33,821 nucleotides of DNA from Bacillota bacterium. GTDB taxonomy: Bacteria > Bacillota > Clostridia > Acetivibrionales > DSM-1351. Shown here one piece after another: positions 7,626 through 15,425 of the stretch. A program made the position numbers and the translations under genes. The first letter of the stretch is position 1, and the number at the start of each line of letters is the position of its first letter. The notes under the pieces were generated by a model, which saw nothing but the letters and a program-made list of their open reading frames with translations, was not told the DNA's origin and ran no database searches. The stretch spans positions 1 to 33,821 of the forward strand of contig JAEZKZ010000067.1 of assembly GCA_023415305.1 (NCBI GenBank). Reading direction: 5' to 3'.

Positions 7626-8591
7626 ATGTACGAGTGGCAGAAGCAAATTCAAATAATCGTTGATGAAATTGACGAGTGTATCAAAAACCGTAACGGTGAA
7701 GAAATAACTCTACGATTCCTTTCTCGAAGGCTGGGTTATTCCGAATTTTATGCAACGAGAAAATTCAAAGAAATATCTGGTATGCAGTTTAGGGACTATC
7801 TGCGGCATAGAAAATTAGCCTTTGCACTAAAAGAGGTTCGGGATAGTGAAAAAAGCCTTTTAGATATTGCTTTTGATTATGGTTTTTCATCACATGAAGC
7901 TTTTACCAGAGCTTTTAAGGGAACATATGGTGTGACTCCAAGTGAGTACCGAATAAAGCCTAAGCCTGTCGTCCTTCGTACGAAAATAAACCCTTTCGAC
8001 CGCTACTTTTTAGGATTTGGAGAGATTGGTATGATAAAATCTACAGATGATGTTAAAATTTATTTTGTGACCATTCCTGCGCACAAATTTCTGCACATCA
8101 AAAACTATGAGAGTAACGGGTACTGGGATTTTTGGCAAAAGCAAAGCCTGATTCCTGGACAGGACTGCGAAACTATTTGCGGCTTACTTCATAGCATCAA
8201 AGGTAAATTGGATGACGATGGTGGGAGCGAATCTAACAGCAGCAGCGGTCAGATTATGGCGTACATTAATGACCCGGACGGCAGACTCTGCGATTGGGGT
8301 ATTCCACGTACAGAGTGTTATGGCGTACGTCTTCCTTTTGATTATTCAGGCGAAGTACCGCCACAAATGCTTTTGATTGATGTTCCTGAAGCCGAGTATA
8401 TTGTTTTTGAACATGGGCCCTTCGATTATGAGCAGGAAAATCGTAGTGTTGAAGAAAAGATTGAAAGTGCAATGTCAACTTTTGATTTTTCAGGCACAGG
8501 TTACTGCTTTGATACTACCCCCGGTAGAATAATTTACTTTTATCATAATCCGGAGCGGTTTTTTAAGTATATCAGACCCGTGCGGAAGTAG
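7626..8591 (+). CDS. AraC-family regulator with GyrI-like ligand domain
   Basis: A two-domain transcription factor. Residues ~5-110 form two helix-turn-helix units of the AraC type (LRFLSRRLGYSEFYATRKFKE and LLDIAFDYGFSSHEAFTRAFK, ending GVTPSEYR). Residues ~145-320 resemble a GyrI/Rob-like small-molecule-binding domain (VTIPAHKFLHIKNYE ... EAEYIVFEHGPFDYE). I chose ATG 7626, 9 nt after GAGGTG; GTG at 7614 overlaps that site. No target gene is obvious; the neighbours are the truncated DUF1848 gene and a small CxxC protein. Likely senses an amphipathic or cationic compound. Confidence 0.85.
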   Translation: MYEWQKQIQIIVDEIDECIKNRNGEEITLRFLSRRLGYSEFYATRKFKEISGMQFRDYLRHRKLAFALKEVRDSEKSLLDIAFDYGFSSHEAFTRAFKGTYGVTPSEYRIKPKPVVLRTKINPFDRYFLGFGEIGMIKSTDDVKIYFVTIPAHKFLHIKNYESNGYWDFWQKQSLIPGQDCETICGLLHSIKGKLDDDGGSESNSSSGQIMAYINDPDGRLCDWGIPRTECYGVRLPFDYSGEVPPQMLLIDVPEAEYIVFEHGPFDYEQENRSVEEKIESAMSTFDFSGTGYCFDTTPGRIIYFYHNPERFFKYIRPVRK

Positions 8592-8682
8592 TAAAAATAG
8601 AGGAGGACAGAAGCTTACATTTTCTGATATTTCATTTTTTGTATATAGAGTTAGAAGCCTTAGAACTTATTTGTGATATTGA

Positions 8683-8716
8683 CAATGAGGAGGATTTTAC
8701 TAAATACTCCTCATTG
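8683..8716. repeat. 10-bp inverted repeat before a small gene
   Basis: CAATGAGGAG and CTCCTCATTG are perfect inverted arms separated by 14 nt, ending 2 nt before the GGAGGG site of the next gene. The right arm CTCCTC could pair with a Shine-Dalgarno sequence. It could be an operator, a translational control hairpin or a terminator relic; there is no T-run. Confidence 0.55.
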
Positions 8717-8730
8717 TGGAGGGAATAATA

Positions 8731-8979
8731 GTGGAATGCGAAGAATGCTTGGAATTAAAGGATTATATAAGAATAAAATCTCCCCAAATTTTAGATGAGT
8801 GTGAACAGAGAGCTACACGCTTTATTAGCTCTGGCATACTACTCTTGGAGAAAGATAATTCCTGGTCATCTGACTATATCGAGAAAATTTTTGCATGTAA
8901 ACACTGTGGTAGAAGATATATATTATGTGCAGAAACATATCATGGCTCAGGAGGAGAATGGAAGAGCCTTGAGGATTAA
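8731..8979 (+). CDS. Small CxxC zinc-ribbon-like hypothetical protein
   Basis: An 82-residue soluble protein. GTG at 8731 is preferred over GTG at 8716 because GGAGGG sits 7 nt upstream. It carries two CxxC-type pairs, CEEC at the N-terminus and CKHCGRRYILC later, which could bind one zinc ion, and ends in ETYHGSGGEWKSLED. The CxxCG...HGxGGxW pattern recalls small proteins found beside polymorphic toxins, but the link is weak. The function is unknown. It converges with the serine hydrolase gene that ends 62 bp downstream. Confidence 0.55.
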   Translation: MECEECLELKDYIRIKSPQILDECEQRATRFISSGILLLEKDNSWSSDYIEKIFACKHCGRRYILCAETYHGSGGEWKSLED

Positions 8980-9040
8980 ATTCGAAAAAGGAGTATTTCC
9001 TATGTTCCATACACAAAACTTTTTACAGCGCCAAAATTCA

Positions 9041-10024
9041 TTATATACACTTCTCAAAGATTGGTTCGATATACTCTTTAATAAATTCTATCCTATCATT
9101 CACCTTTGGCATAAAAAAGGAAGCAATAGAAACTACTATTCTTTTCTGTGCATTGACATAAATAACATTTCCTCCATCTCCCATGGCTGAGAATCCATTC
9201 CCATTCTCTACCCACCATAAATATCCATATGACAGATTGAGCTTTTCCCATCGGCTGTGCTCCTTTATACTTTCGTCTATCCAGCTCGCGGATACAATTT
9301 GCTTTCCTTTCCACATTCCGCCATCCAGGTATAATTGCCCGATTTTTGCCATGTCGGCAGGAGATAGTGTAAGACCCCAACCGGCGGTATTTACTCCAGT
9401 AGAGTCAGTAACCCAGCCGCTGATATTATTGGCGTTATTAAAAGCCAATTGTTCCTCTTTACTGTGAAAAAGCACATTGCTCTCAACAGTAATTCCCAGT
9501 GGGAAGAATAAATTCTCTGTTGCGAAATCAAACACAGATTGCCCGGTAGCTTTTACAAGAATACCCGACAAAATATCCGGTCCTATCAGTGGAGCGTATC
9601 TGAATTTTCCTATCTGCCCTCTGCCTCCTAATAAATCAAGTGAAAATTTCACATAATCATTACTGGTGAAATACTTTATGTAGGGTGCAAAAAACTTATA
9701 TTTATAAGGAGCAGTCATTGTCAGCAAATTCTTAAGGGTAATATTCTGTATTGTTTTTTCTCTTGTTTTAACCATGTATTCTGGGAAAAAATCTAACACT
9801 TTTTGGTTAGTACTCTTGATGTACCCTTTGTCCATGGCAATCCCTATCAATATGGATATAATACTTTTAGTTACCGAATAAACATGGATTCGGCTAGTAG
9901 TGTTACATTCATTAAAGTAATTTTCATATTGCGTTTTGCCGTCTTTTAGTACAACAATACCTGCAATATTGCTATAATCATTGTTAATTTTCTTTTCCAA
10001 CTCTGTCACTTTTGCTTGATTCAT
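9041..10024 (-). CDS. Serine beta-lactamase-like hydrolase (class C / esterase family)
   Basis: A 327-residue member of the beta-lactamase/D-Ala-D-Ala carboxypeptidase superfamily. The SxxK motif is SVTK (about residue 51), the second motif is YAP (in the RYAPLIGPDIL segment) in place of the usual YxN, and GDGGNV sits where KTG/HTG is expected. There is no signal peptide, so it probably acts in the cytoplasm as an esterase or peptidase rather than in antibiotic resistance. It lies 43 bp downstream of the MerR/GyrI regulator on the same strand and is likely that regulator's target. Confidence 0.85.
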   Translation of the reverse strand: MNQAKVTELEKKINNDYSNIAGIVVLKDGKTQYENYFNECNTTSRIHVYSVTKSIISILIGIAMDKGYIKSTNQKVLDFFPEYMVKTREKTIQNITLKNLLTMTAPYKYKFFAPYIKYFTSNDYVKFSLDLLGGRGQIGKFRYAPLIGPDILSGILVKATGQSVFDFATENLFFPLGITVESNVLFHSKEEQLAFNNANNISGWVTDSTGVNTAGWGLTLSPADMAKIGQLYLDGGMWKGKQIVSASWIDESIKEHSRWEKLNLSYGYLWWVENGNGFSAMGDGGNVIYVNAQKRIVVSIASFFMPKVNDRIEFIKEYIEPIFEKCI

Positions 10025-10067
10025 ATAATTTACTCCTCGTGTGATAAGTTTGTAAGGGTTAAGTTAT

Positions 10068-10901
10068 TCATACTTTATTCTGTTTCTTTTTGACAGGATA
10101 ATAAATTTCAGTTATGTACTCACTTTCATTTAAAACTTCAGAAGGGTCGGTTACATAAACCTCATAAAGGGCATTGCTGGATTCATAGCCTTCTTTTTCA
10201 GCCCATTCCCGTTGTTTGGTGTATACAGAGGACAGGTTGGAATAAGAGCCATGCAGCACTGTTTTTAAGCATAGTCCCGGGTAAAAATCCCTTGTACCTT
10301 TAACATACTCTTTTATAGGAATAGCAAATTCAGTATCTAAACCAAAGGGACTAAATTCCTCACTGTGAAAAAGTACCATTGGAGGGGCGAGCATAGTCAA
10401 TTTATCGTCTGTAATTTTTCAAAATAATTTACTAAAGCTATTTTCATATTCTTTAGTAAATTCAAATTCATCAACCATTTTTCTGATAGATAAAAGATAC
10501 ATCCTTGGTATTTCTACAAGTTGAACATCAATGCTTTCCAGATATGACATAATTGATTTGCCTTGCTTCAAATTTGATATATCATTATTTAATTGTTTTA
10601 AAGTTTTATCAAATTCCTGTATTTGTATCTCAATTTCTTTTTTCTTTCTGGTAAGCTCCAAGTAAAGTTTTTCGTCCTGTAGTTCTTCTGCTTCAAGGAT
10701 TGTTTTAATTTCTTCTAAAGAAAAATTGTATGATTTAAGGCGGTTGATAAATAACATCTTTTCTAATTGCTCGATAGAATAATATCTATAACCGTTCTCG
10801 GGGTTGATTTCATCAGGCAGAATTAACCCTATTTCAGCATAATAGCGAAGCGTCTTTGTGGAAACTTTACATATATTTGAAAACTCTCCGATGGATAACA
10901 T
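10068..10901 (-). pseudogene. MerR-family regulator with GyrI-like domain, split by in-frame TGA
   Basis: The first part (10901-10419, 160 codons) has a MerR helix-turn-helix (LSIGEFSNICKVSTKTLRYY), a wing (NGYRYY) and a coiled-coil dimerisation helix. The second part (10400-10068) is a GyrI-like effector domain (LAPPMVLFHSEEF ... EGYESSNALYEVYVTDP). Both are in the same frame, separated by TGA at 10421-10419 and the codons KITDDKLT. A single substitution would restore a ~277-residue MerR/GyrI protein of normal length. As read, the ligand domain is lost. It may be a true nonsense mutation, a sequencing error or readthrough. It has a MerR-type promoter upstream. Confidence 0.85.
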
Positions 10902-10942
10902 AAATCATTCTCCTTTTAGCGAATTCTATAACGCCTACCTCT

Positions 10943-10973
10943 ATATTACACCTTGCCCTAAGGGGAAAGTCAA
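10943..10973 (-). promoter_or_regulatory. MerR-type promoter with 19-nt spacer and operator
   Basis: On the minus strand TTGACT (10973-10968), a 19-nt spacer and TAATAT (10948-10943). The long spacer holds an imperfect palindrome (ACTTTCCCCT-T-AGGGCAAGGT on the minus strand), the layout of promoters activated by MerR-family drug sensors. It should drive the regulator itself and the serine hydrolase gene. Confidence 0.75.
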
Positions 10974-11020
10974 TGTGATAAAGACTGAGGCTAACTGATT
11001 ACAACAATAAAGAAAAAAGA

Positions 11021-11067
11021 TTGACATATATAGATAGTCGATATATATTATGTATAGATAATCTATA
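11021..11067 (+). promoter_or_regulatory. padR promoter with two operator-like sites
   Basis: TTGACA (11021-11026), 17-nt spacer, TATATT (11044-11049). Two similar 17-mers, TATAGATAGTCGATATA at 11029 and TATAGATAATCTATATA at 11053, are 24 bp apart. The second contains a perfect palindrome, TATAGAT-A-ATCTATA. One lies in the spacer and one over the start site, as expected for PadR autorepression. Confidence 0.75.
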
Positions 11068-11087
11068 TATGGAAGGAAGTATGGTGA

Positions 11088-11435
11088 ATGGCAATTGATA
11101 AGGCGTTACTTGCTGGAAATACAACTATGCTTATATTAAAGCTACTTGAAGACCGGGATATGTATGGGTATCAGATGATTGAAGAGCTTGCAAATAGATC
11201 CGATAAAACATTTAATTTGAAAGCAGGAACATTATATCCAATTCTGCATGGACTTGAAAAAAACGATATGGTTAGTTCCTATGATGACTCTGTAGATACT
11301 GCAAGGGTAAGAAAATATTATAAGATTACTAACAAAGGCAGAAAATTCTTAGGAGACAAACGAAAGGAATGGGATAACTATGCCAATGCAGTAAATCAAG
11401 TACTACATGGAGGAATGAGTTATGGAATCGTTTAA
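11088..11435 (+). CDS. PadR-family transcriptional repressor
   Basis: A 115-residue PadR-like winged helix protein: MLILKLLEDRDMYGYQMIEEL (H1-H2), LKAGTLYPILHGLEKNDMV (recognition helix with the YPxLxxLE-type motif) and RKYYKITNKGRKFL (wing), with a short C-terminal dimerisation helix. It starts at ATG 11088 after GGAAGG. It overlaps the downstream HAAS-FtsW-like gene by 14 bp, so the two are translationally coupled, as is usual for PadR-HAAS pairs. Likely represses its own promoter. Confidence 0.92.
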   Translation: MAIDKALLAGNTTMLILKLLEDRDMYGYQMIEELANRSDKTFNLKAGTLYPILHGLEKNDMVSSYDDSVDTARVRKYYKITNKGRKFLGDKRKEWDNYANAVNQVLHGGMSYGIV

Positions 11436-12795
11436 TAGGATTAAAAAATATTCACAAACTGTTTGCGATCAAATAAGATGGAAGAAGGCTCATGCCTACA
11501 TAGCAGAAGAAATTGAGAACCATATCATTGATCAAAGAGATGCATATATTGGGCAGGGGATGTCAGAAGACCAAGCAATGGATGAAACTATTTCACAAAT
11601 GGGTGATCCTGTAGCTGTAGGAGCGCAGCTTGATAGTACACATAGGCCAAAACCGCAGTGGGGAATGATTTTTTTAACTTTTACGCTATTATGTATGGGA
11701 TTATTTATAAATACATATTTTCTTAACGTAACATACTCTGACAATCCGGGAAAAATAGTATCTTCAATGTTCATAGGCATTGGACTTATGCTTATTGCTT
11801 ACCTTATAGACTTCACTTTTATAGGGAAATATCCTGTATTACTATATTTTTCCATTGTATTTGGAGGTGCTGTTACTTTAATACTATCTCCACAGTATAA
11901 TGGAAGAGCGTATTATGGAATGTACTTTGCACTTCTGTTTCCGGTGGCATTTGCTGCAATTATTTACTGGCTAAGGAACAAGGGGTACATTGGAATAATA
12001 CTTTGTGGCATAGCTTTTATGCTTCCGGCAGGTATTACACTGATGGTACCTACTGTTTCAGGATTTGTATTGCTTACAATAACCGGATTGGTTTTGCTGA
12101 GCATAGCAATTGCCAAGAACTTGTTTAAGATTAATAAAATTGCTGGATACATACTTGTTTTTTTACCAACATTTTTTACTTTATGTTTTGCAGCAATACA
12201 GTCTTTATACAGGTGGTCTGAAAGGATCACAATAGCCTTTAATCCGTCACTTGACCCTTATGGAATGGGGTGGCAGAGTATGGTAGCAAGAGCATTACTT
12301 GATAACTCAAAGTTTATAGGGAGTGGAACAATGCCTGCTCAATATTCAGGGGAAAAATATTTTCCTTTACCCGGAATAGATACGGATTTTATGCTTACTT
12401 ACTTAATTTTTAAAGTAGGTTGGATTGGGTTTTTTATAATTATGGCTGTGCTTATGTTCTTCATCATTACAGGATTTGTGCATTGCCTTAAGCAGAAGAG
12501 TATACTGGGGGCGTTGGTGTCAACATCTGTTATGATGACATTTACATTACAGGTAATAGGATATGTTATTTCGAATTTAGGATTCCAATTGTTATCACCT
12601 ATTTCGTTACCACTGATTTCTTTTGGAAGCACTGCAATGATTATTAATCTTGTACTAATAGGAATTATGTTGTCTGTTTTTAGAAATGGAGATATTGTAA
12701 GAGACAAGAATGATGTAAGATACAAAAAAGATAGATTTATTACATGGTGTGATGGGAAAATAATTATTACATTACGTAAGAAACCAGTTAGCTAG
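11422..12795 (+). CDS. HAAS-domain FtsW/RodA/SpoVE-like membrane protein
   Basis: A 457-residue protein. The N-terminal ~75 residues form a HAAS-type helical domain (HAYIAEEIENHIIDQRDAY, DEAMDETISQMGDP-like; the sequence here has EDQAMDETISQMGDP), known as the partner module of PadR regulators. About ten hydrophobic segments follow from residue 80 on. The C-terminus resembles the FtsW/RodA/SpoVE fold (FLPTFFTLCF, IGSG, DTDFMLTYLIFKVGWIGF, LGFQLLSPISLPLISFGS). It may be a SEDS-family glycosyltransferase-like protein or a regulated derivative. The long periplasmic loop that normally holds catalytic residues seems short, so activity is uncertain. Expression is presumably controlled by the coupled PadR. 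Confidence 0.85.
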   Translation: MESFNRIKKYSQTVCDQIRWKKAHAYIAEEIENHIIDQRDAYIGQGMSEDQAMDETISQMGDPVAVGAQLDSTHRPKPQWGMIFLTFTLLCMGLFINTYFLNVTYSDNPGKIVSSMFIGIGLMLIAYLIDFTFIGKYPVLLYFSIVFGGAVTLILSPQYNGRAYYGMYFALLFPVAFAAIIYWLRNKGYIGIILCGIAFMLPAGITLMVPTVSGFVLLTITGLVLLSIAIAKNLFKINKIAGYILVFLPTFFTLCFAAIQSLYRWSERITIAFNPSLDPYGMGWQSMVARALLDNSKFIGSGTMPAQYSGEKYFPLPGIDTDFMLTYLIFKVGWIGFFIIMAVLMFFIITGFVHCLKQKSILGALVSTSVMMTFTLQVIGYVISNLGFQLLSPISLPLISFGSTAMIINLVLIGIMLSVFRNGDIVRDKNDVRYKKDRFITWCDGKIIITLRKKPVS

Positions 12796-12860
12796 TAAAA
12801 TGCTATTTGCATAAATACCTTATTGACTAACCATACATCCTTTGCTATGATTTTAGACGT

Positions 12861-12888
12861 GGACAATAGTTATTAATAGCTATTGTCC
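12861..12888. repeat. 28-bp near-perfect palindrome downstream of the PadR unit
   Basis: GGACAATAGTTATT and AATAGCTATTGTCC form a continuous hairpin with one T-G wobble and no loop to speak of. It lies 66 bp after the stop of the FtsW-like gene. It lacks a T-run, so it is either a weak transcript-end stabiliser or a protein-binding palindrome. Confidence 0.6.
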
Positions 12889-12954
12889 GTTATTGGCAGT
12901 TCAAGCTTAAGTGAACGATTTATTTAAAGTTAATACTTAATATTTTTTAGTTTT

Positions 12955-13078
12955 ATAGGGTTCCGCAGTAGAAATTTTACTTACTGGTCTGGTCCAAGAT
13001 AAAACGCACAGTATCTGTGTTCACGGAGGGATAAAAGCCCGGGAGATATTTCACAATATCAACCGTAGGCTTTTTTTG
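12955..13078 (+). ncRNA. Guanidine-I (ykkC) riboswitch with terminator
   Basis: The leader carries the conserved core of the guanidine-I class: GGGTTCCGC near 12958, CTGGTCCAAGA near 12989, and ACGGAGGGATAAAAGCCCGG near 13023. A strong terminator overlaps the end (AAGCC...GGCTT with inner GATATT/AATATC, 13035-13072, then TTTTTTTG). Guanidine binding should prevent termination and switch on the downstream SMR exporter. The pairing of riboswitch and gene is the textbook one. Confidence 0.92.
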
Positions 13079-13106
13079 TTTTATTACTTACAAGGAGTGT
13101 GGAAAT

Positions 13107-13427
13107 ATGAAGTGGTTTTTATTGATTATTGCAGGGTTGTTTGAAGTATGTTGGGCTATTGGATTAAAGTATTCGCAGGGGTTTACGAAACTTATACCAA
13201 GTGTATTAACTATAATCGGAATGATAGCAAGTTTTTACTTCCTGTCATTAGCCCTAAAGCACCTTCCTTTAGGTACGGCGTATGCAATTTGGACAGGAAT
13301 CGGCACTATTGGTACTGTTCTTTTTGGAATTGTATTATTTAAAGAGCCTGTTGATATAATAAGGTTGGTTTGTATCGGGTTCATTGTTGCGGGAATAGTA
13401 GGCTTGAAACTTGTTTCTGCTCAATAA
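13107..13427 (+). CDS. gdx: SMR-family guanidinium exporter Gdx (SugE type)
   Basis: A 106-residue small multidrug resistance protein with four membrane helices. Conserved Glu13 lies in LLIIAGLFEVCWAIGLKYS, and the Gdx/SugE signature LPLGTAYAIWTGIGTIGT and FKEP segments are present. As an antiparallel homodimer it exchanges guanidinium for protons across the membrane. ATG follows AAGGAGTG. The guanidine-I riboswitch directly upstream supports guanidinium as substrate rather than quaternary ammonium drugs. A terminator follows at 13479. Confidence 0.95.
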   Translation: MKWFLLIIAGLFEVCWAIGLKYSQGFTKLIPSVLTIIGMIASFYFLSLALKHLPLGTAYAIWTGIGTIGTVLFGIVLFKEPVDIIRLVCIGFIVAGIVGLKLVSAQ

Positions 13428-13478
13428 GCTTCAAGGTGATCGAAACATGATTAATAGCATAATTTCATAAAATTCAGG

Positions 13479-13504
13479 AGTCAGGTGATGAGCCTGACTT
13501 TTTT
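13479..13504 (+). terminator. Intrinsic terminator after gdx
   Basis: AGTCAGG and CCTGACT with a 7-nt loop, then TTTTTT. Confidence 0.88.
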
Positions 13505-13515
13505 GTAATAAAAAC

Positions 13516-13579
13516 TTGACATTATTTGGTTATGGTATTAAACTGTAATTAACATATGAATAATTGTTCATATGTTAAT
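13516..13579 (+). promoter_or_regulatory. Promoter with ArsR/SmtB-type operator
   Basis: TTGACA (13516-13521), 17-nt spacer, TAAACT (13539-13544). Directly downstream, over the start site, lie perfect 13-bp arms ATTAACATATGAA and TTCATATGTTAAT separated by 6 bp (13548-13579). The TATGAA-N6-TTCATA core has the form of ArsR/SmtB-family operators. No ArsR gene is in the window, so the regulator must be encoded elsewhere. Confidence 0.7.
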
Positions 13580-13596
13580 ACGAGAGGAGGGTAATA

Positions 13597-14205
13597 ATGA
13601 GTTTATTGAATATCATTTCTTTATCTCTGTTTTTTATCTTTTTTATTTCATACTTGCTGAAATTAGTTATTCTTTATAAACGTAATGGAATAAAGGCTAA
13701 TGTACTTGCCAAAAAAGGTAAGAGTGCTGAGATTAGCAATGCAGAGCGGCTTGTGAAAGTTTCAACTTTTATATGGGGAGGGCTATGGTTTCTTTTTTCG
13801 TTACTGGACTCGGAAGCCGGTCAATTAATTGGTTGGGGAACAAAATTCAGCTTGGTACGATACTTCGGTCTTATGGTTACTGCTGTTGGGGTAATCGTAT
13901 TCATTACGGCGATGCTTTCAATGAGAACATCCTGGCGAGTTGGCATTGATAAGACGACTCAATCAAAGCTTGTTTCTTCAGGGATATACAGGTATAGCAG
14001 AAACCCGGCCTTTGTTGGATTTGATACAATGTTTATAGGCTTCGTCCTTATGTACCCCAATTTATTGACGCTGGCAGTGGCAATCCTAAATATAGCTGCC
14101 ATACATAAGCTCATTTTACAAGAGGAAAAGCATTTAGTGGCTGTTTTTGGGAATGAATACTCCGAATATAAGGATAAGACCGCAAGATATATTTTGATTA
14201 AGTGA
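13597..14205 (+). CDS. Isoprenylcysteine methyltransferase-like membrane protein
   Basis: A 202-residue protein with about five hydrophobic segments and the C-terminal signature of the ICMT/PEMT-type membrane methyltransferases: LVSSGIYRYSRNPAFVGFDTMFIGF followed by EEKHLVAVFGNEYSEYKDKTARYI. It presumably transfers a methyl group from S-adenosylmethionine to a lipophilic substrate; the substrate is unknown in bacteria. GAGAGGAGGG precedes the ATG. A class I methyltransferase gene follows 10 bp later, so the two form an operon behind the ArsR-type operator. Confidence 0.85.
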   Translation: MSLLNIISLSLFFIFFISYLLKLVILYKRNGIKANVLAKKGKSAEISNAERLVKVSTFIWGGLWFLFSLLDSEAGQLIGWGTKFSLVRYFGLMVTAVGVIVFITAMLSMRTSWRVGIDKTTQSKLVSSGIYRYSRNPAFVGFDTMFIGFVLMYPNLLTLAVAILNIAAIHKLILQEEKHLVAVFGNEYSEYKDKTARYILIK

Positions 14206-14215
14206 GGTTTTTAGT

Positions 14216-14854
14216 ATGGAAAGTTACAGTGACAAAGTTAAATTTCAATACAAAATGTTGGCAAAAGTATATGATCTTATGGACATAATTGGATTTCCGG
14301 TCAAAAAGAATAACCCTCGCCTTGCCTTGGCAAAGCATATTCAGAATGAAAGTTTATCTGTTTTAGATGTTTGTACGGGTACAGGAAATAGTGCAATCAG
14401 TATAGCTGCGAGAAATCTTAACAATGAAGTTACCGGAATAGATATATCGGAACAAATGCTTGCAGTAGCTGATAGAAAAATTAAAAAGAAAAATCTGTCT
14501 AATGTCAAGCTGCTATGTATGGATGCTGCACATATTGACCTCAATAAGCAGTTTGACATTGTTACAACGTCTCTTTCATTGCATGAAATGCCAAAGGATA
14601 TAAGGAAATCTGTTGTTTCAAGTATGGCGAAGGTACTCAAGCACAACGGAAGATTTTACATAATAGAGTGGGATAGGCCAAGAAGTTTTATTGGTTCCCT
14701 TGTGTTTATGTTCTTTCCTTATCAGTTTGAACCGAAGGGCTTTGGTGACTTTCTGAAAATAAATTGGGAAGACTATTTAAAACAATATGGCTTGAGAATT
14801 GAGCGGATAGAAAAGTACACTTTCACAAAGCTTATAATTGCTATTAAAGAGTAG
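14216..14854 (+). CDS. Class I SAM-dependent methyltransferase (UbiE-like)
   Basis: A 212-residue soluble methyltransferase. Motif I is LDVCTGTGNSAISIA (SAM-binding glycine loop), motif II VTGIDISEQML (acidic residue for the ribose), then LLCMDAAHIDL, FDIVTTSLSLHEMP and the motif III-like GRFYIIEWDRP. It is in an operon with the ICMT-like gene 10 bp upstream. The substrate cannot be read from the sequence; partnership with a membrane methyltransferase under an ArsR-type operator hints at a metalloid, thiol or lipid substrate, which is inference. Confidence 0.85.
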   Translation: MESYSDKVKFQYKMLAKVYDLMDIIGFPVKKNNPRLALAKHIQNESLSVLDVCTGTGNSAISIAARNLNNEVTGIDISEQMLAVADRKIKKKNLSNVKLLCMDAAHIDLNKQFDIVTTSLSLHEMPKDIRKSVVSSMAKVLKHNGRFYIIEWDRPRSFIGSLVFMFFPYQFEPKGFGDFLKINWEDYLKQYGLRIERIEKYTFTKLIIAIKE

Positions 14855-14974
14855 GTTTTATGTTATAATGAATTCAATGGATAAATGTTACAAACGAAAA
14901 TATAAATGGCGGTGCTATAAAAGAACTATAGTTGATTAATATGGAGCAGTGATAATAATTGCGAGAGGTTTATT

Positions 14975-15373
14975 ATGGATAGAAGCTCAAAACCGATAGA
15001 TACAATAGATGATTACATTTTACAGTTTGAAGGAGAAACTCAAAAAACTCTTCAGGATATCAGGAAGTGTATAAAGGAAGCAGCACCGGAAGCAACAGAA
15101 AAAATAAGCTATCAGATGCCTACCTTTGTTCTCCAGGGTAACCTTGTCCACTTTGCTGCTTACGCCAGGCATATTGGCTTTTACCCTTCTCCCAGTGGGA
15201 TTGAAGCTTTTAAGGAGGAACTGTCGATATATAAGTGGGCTAAAGGCTCGGTACAGTTCCCCATTGATAAACCGATACCTTTTAATTTAATTCGCAGAAT
15301 TGTAAAATTCAGAGCTGAGGAAAATATAGAATTGGCGAAAAGTAAGGTCTTAAAGAAGAAAATAAAGAAATAA
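14975..15373 (+). CDS. DUF1801-family protein
   Basis: A 132-residue soluble protein of the DUF1801/YdhG-like family: IDDYILQFEGETQKTLQDIRKCIKEAAPEATEKISYQMPTF-type N-terminus, then HFAAYARHIGFYPSPSGIEAF, and SVQFPIDKPIPFNLIRRIVKFR. The fold is frataxin/CyaY-like; no catalytic activity is established for the family. The start ATG follows GCGAGAGG with slightly long spacing. It stands alone between a methyltransferase and a small lipoprotein. Confidence 0.85.
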   Translation: MDRSSKPIDTIDDYILQFEGETQKTLQDIRKCIKEAAPEATEKISYQMPTFVLQGNLVHFAAYARHIGFYPSPSGIEAFKEELSIYKWAKGSVQFPIDKPIPFNLIRRIVKFRAEENIELAKSKVLKKKIKK

Positions 15374-15425
15374 AGGGATATTCAAAATCATAACATATAT
15401 TATATTGTTAATCGGAGGTTGTTTT

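Noticed and set aside
8795..9190. 131-codon plus-strand frame overlapping the CxxC gene and serine hydrolase
   Set aside because: Overlaps two better-supported genes and shows no family pattern.
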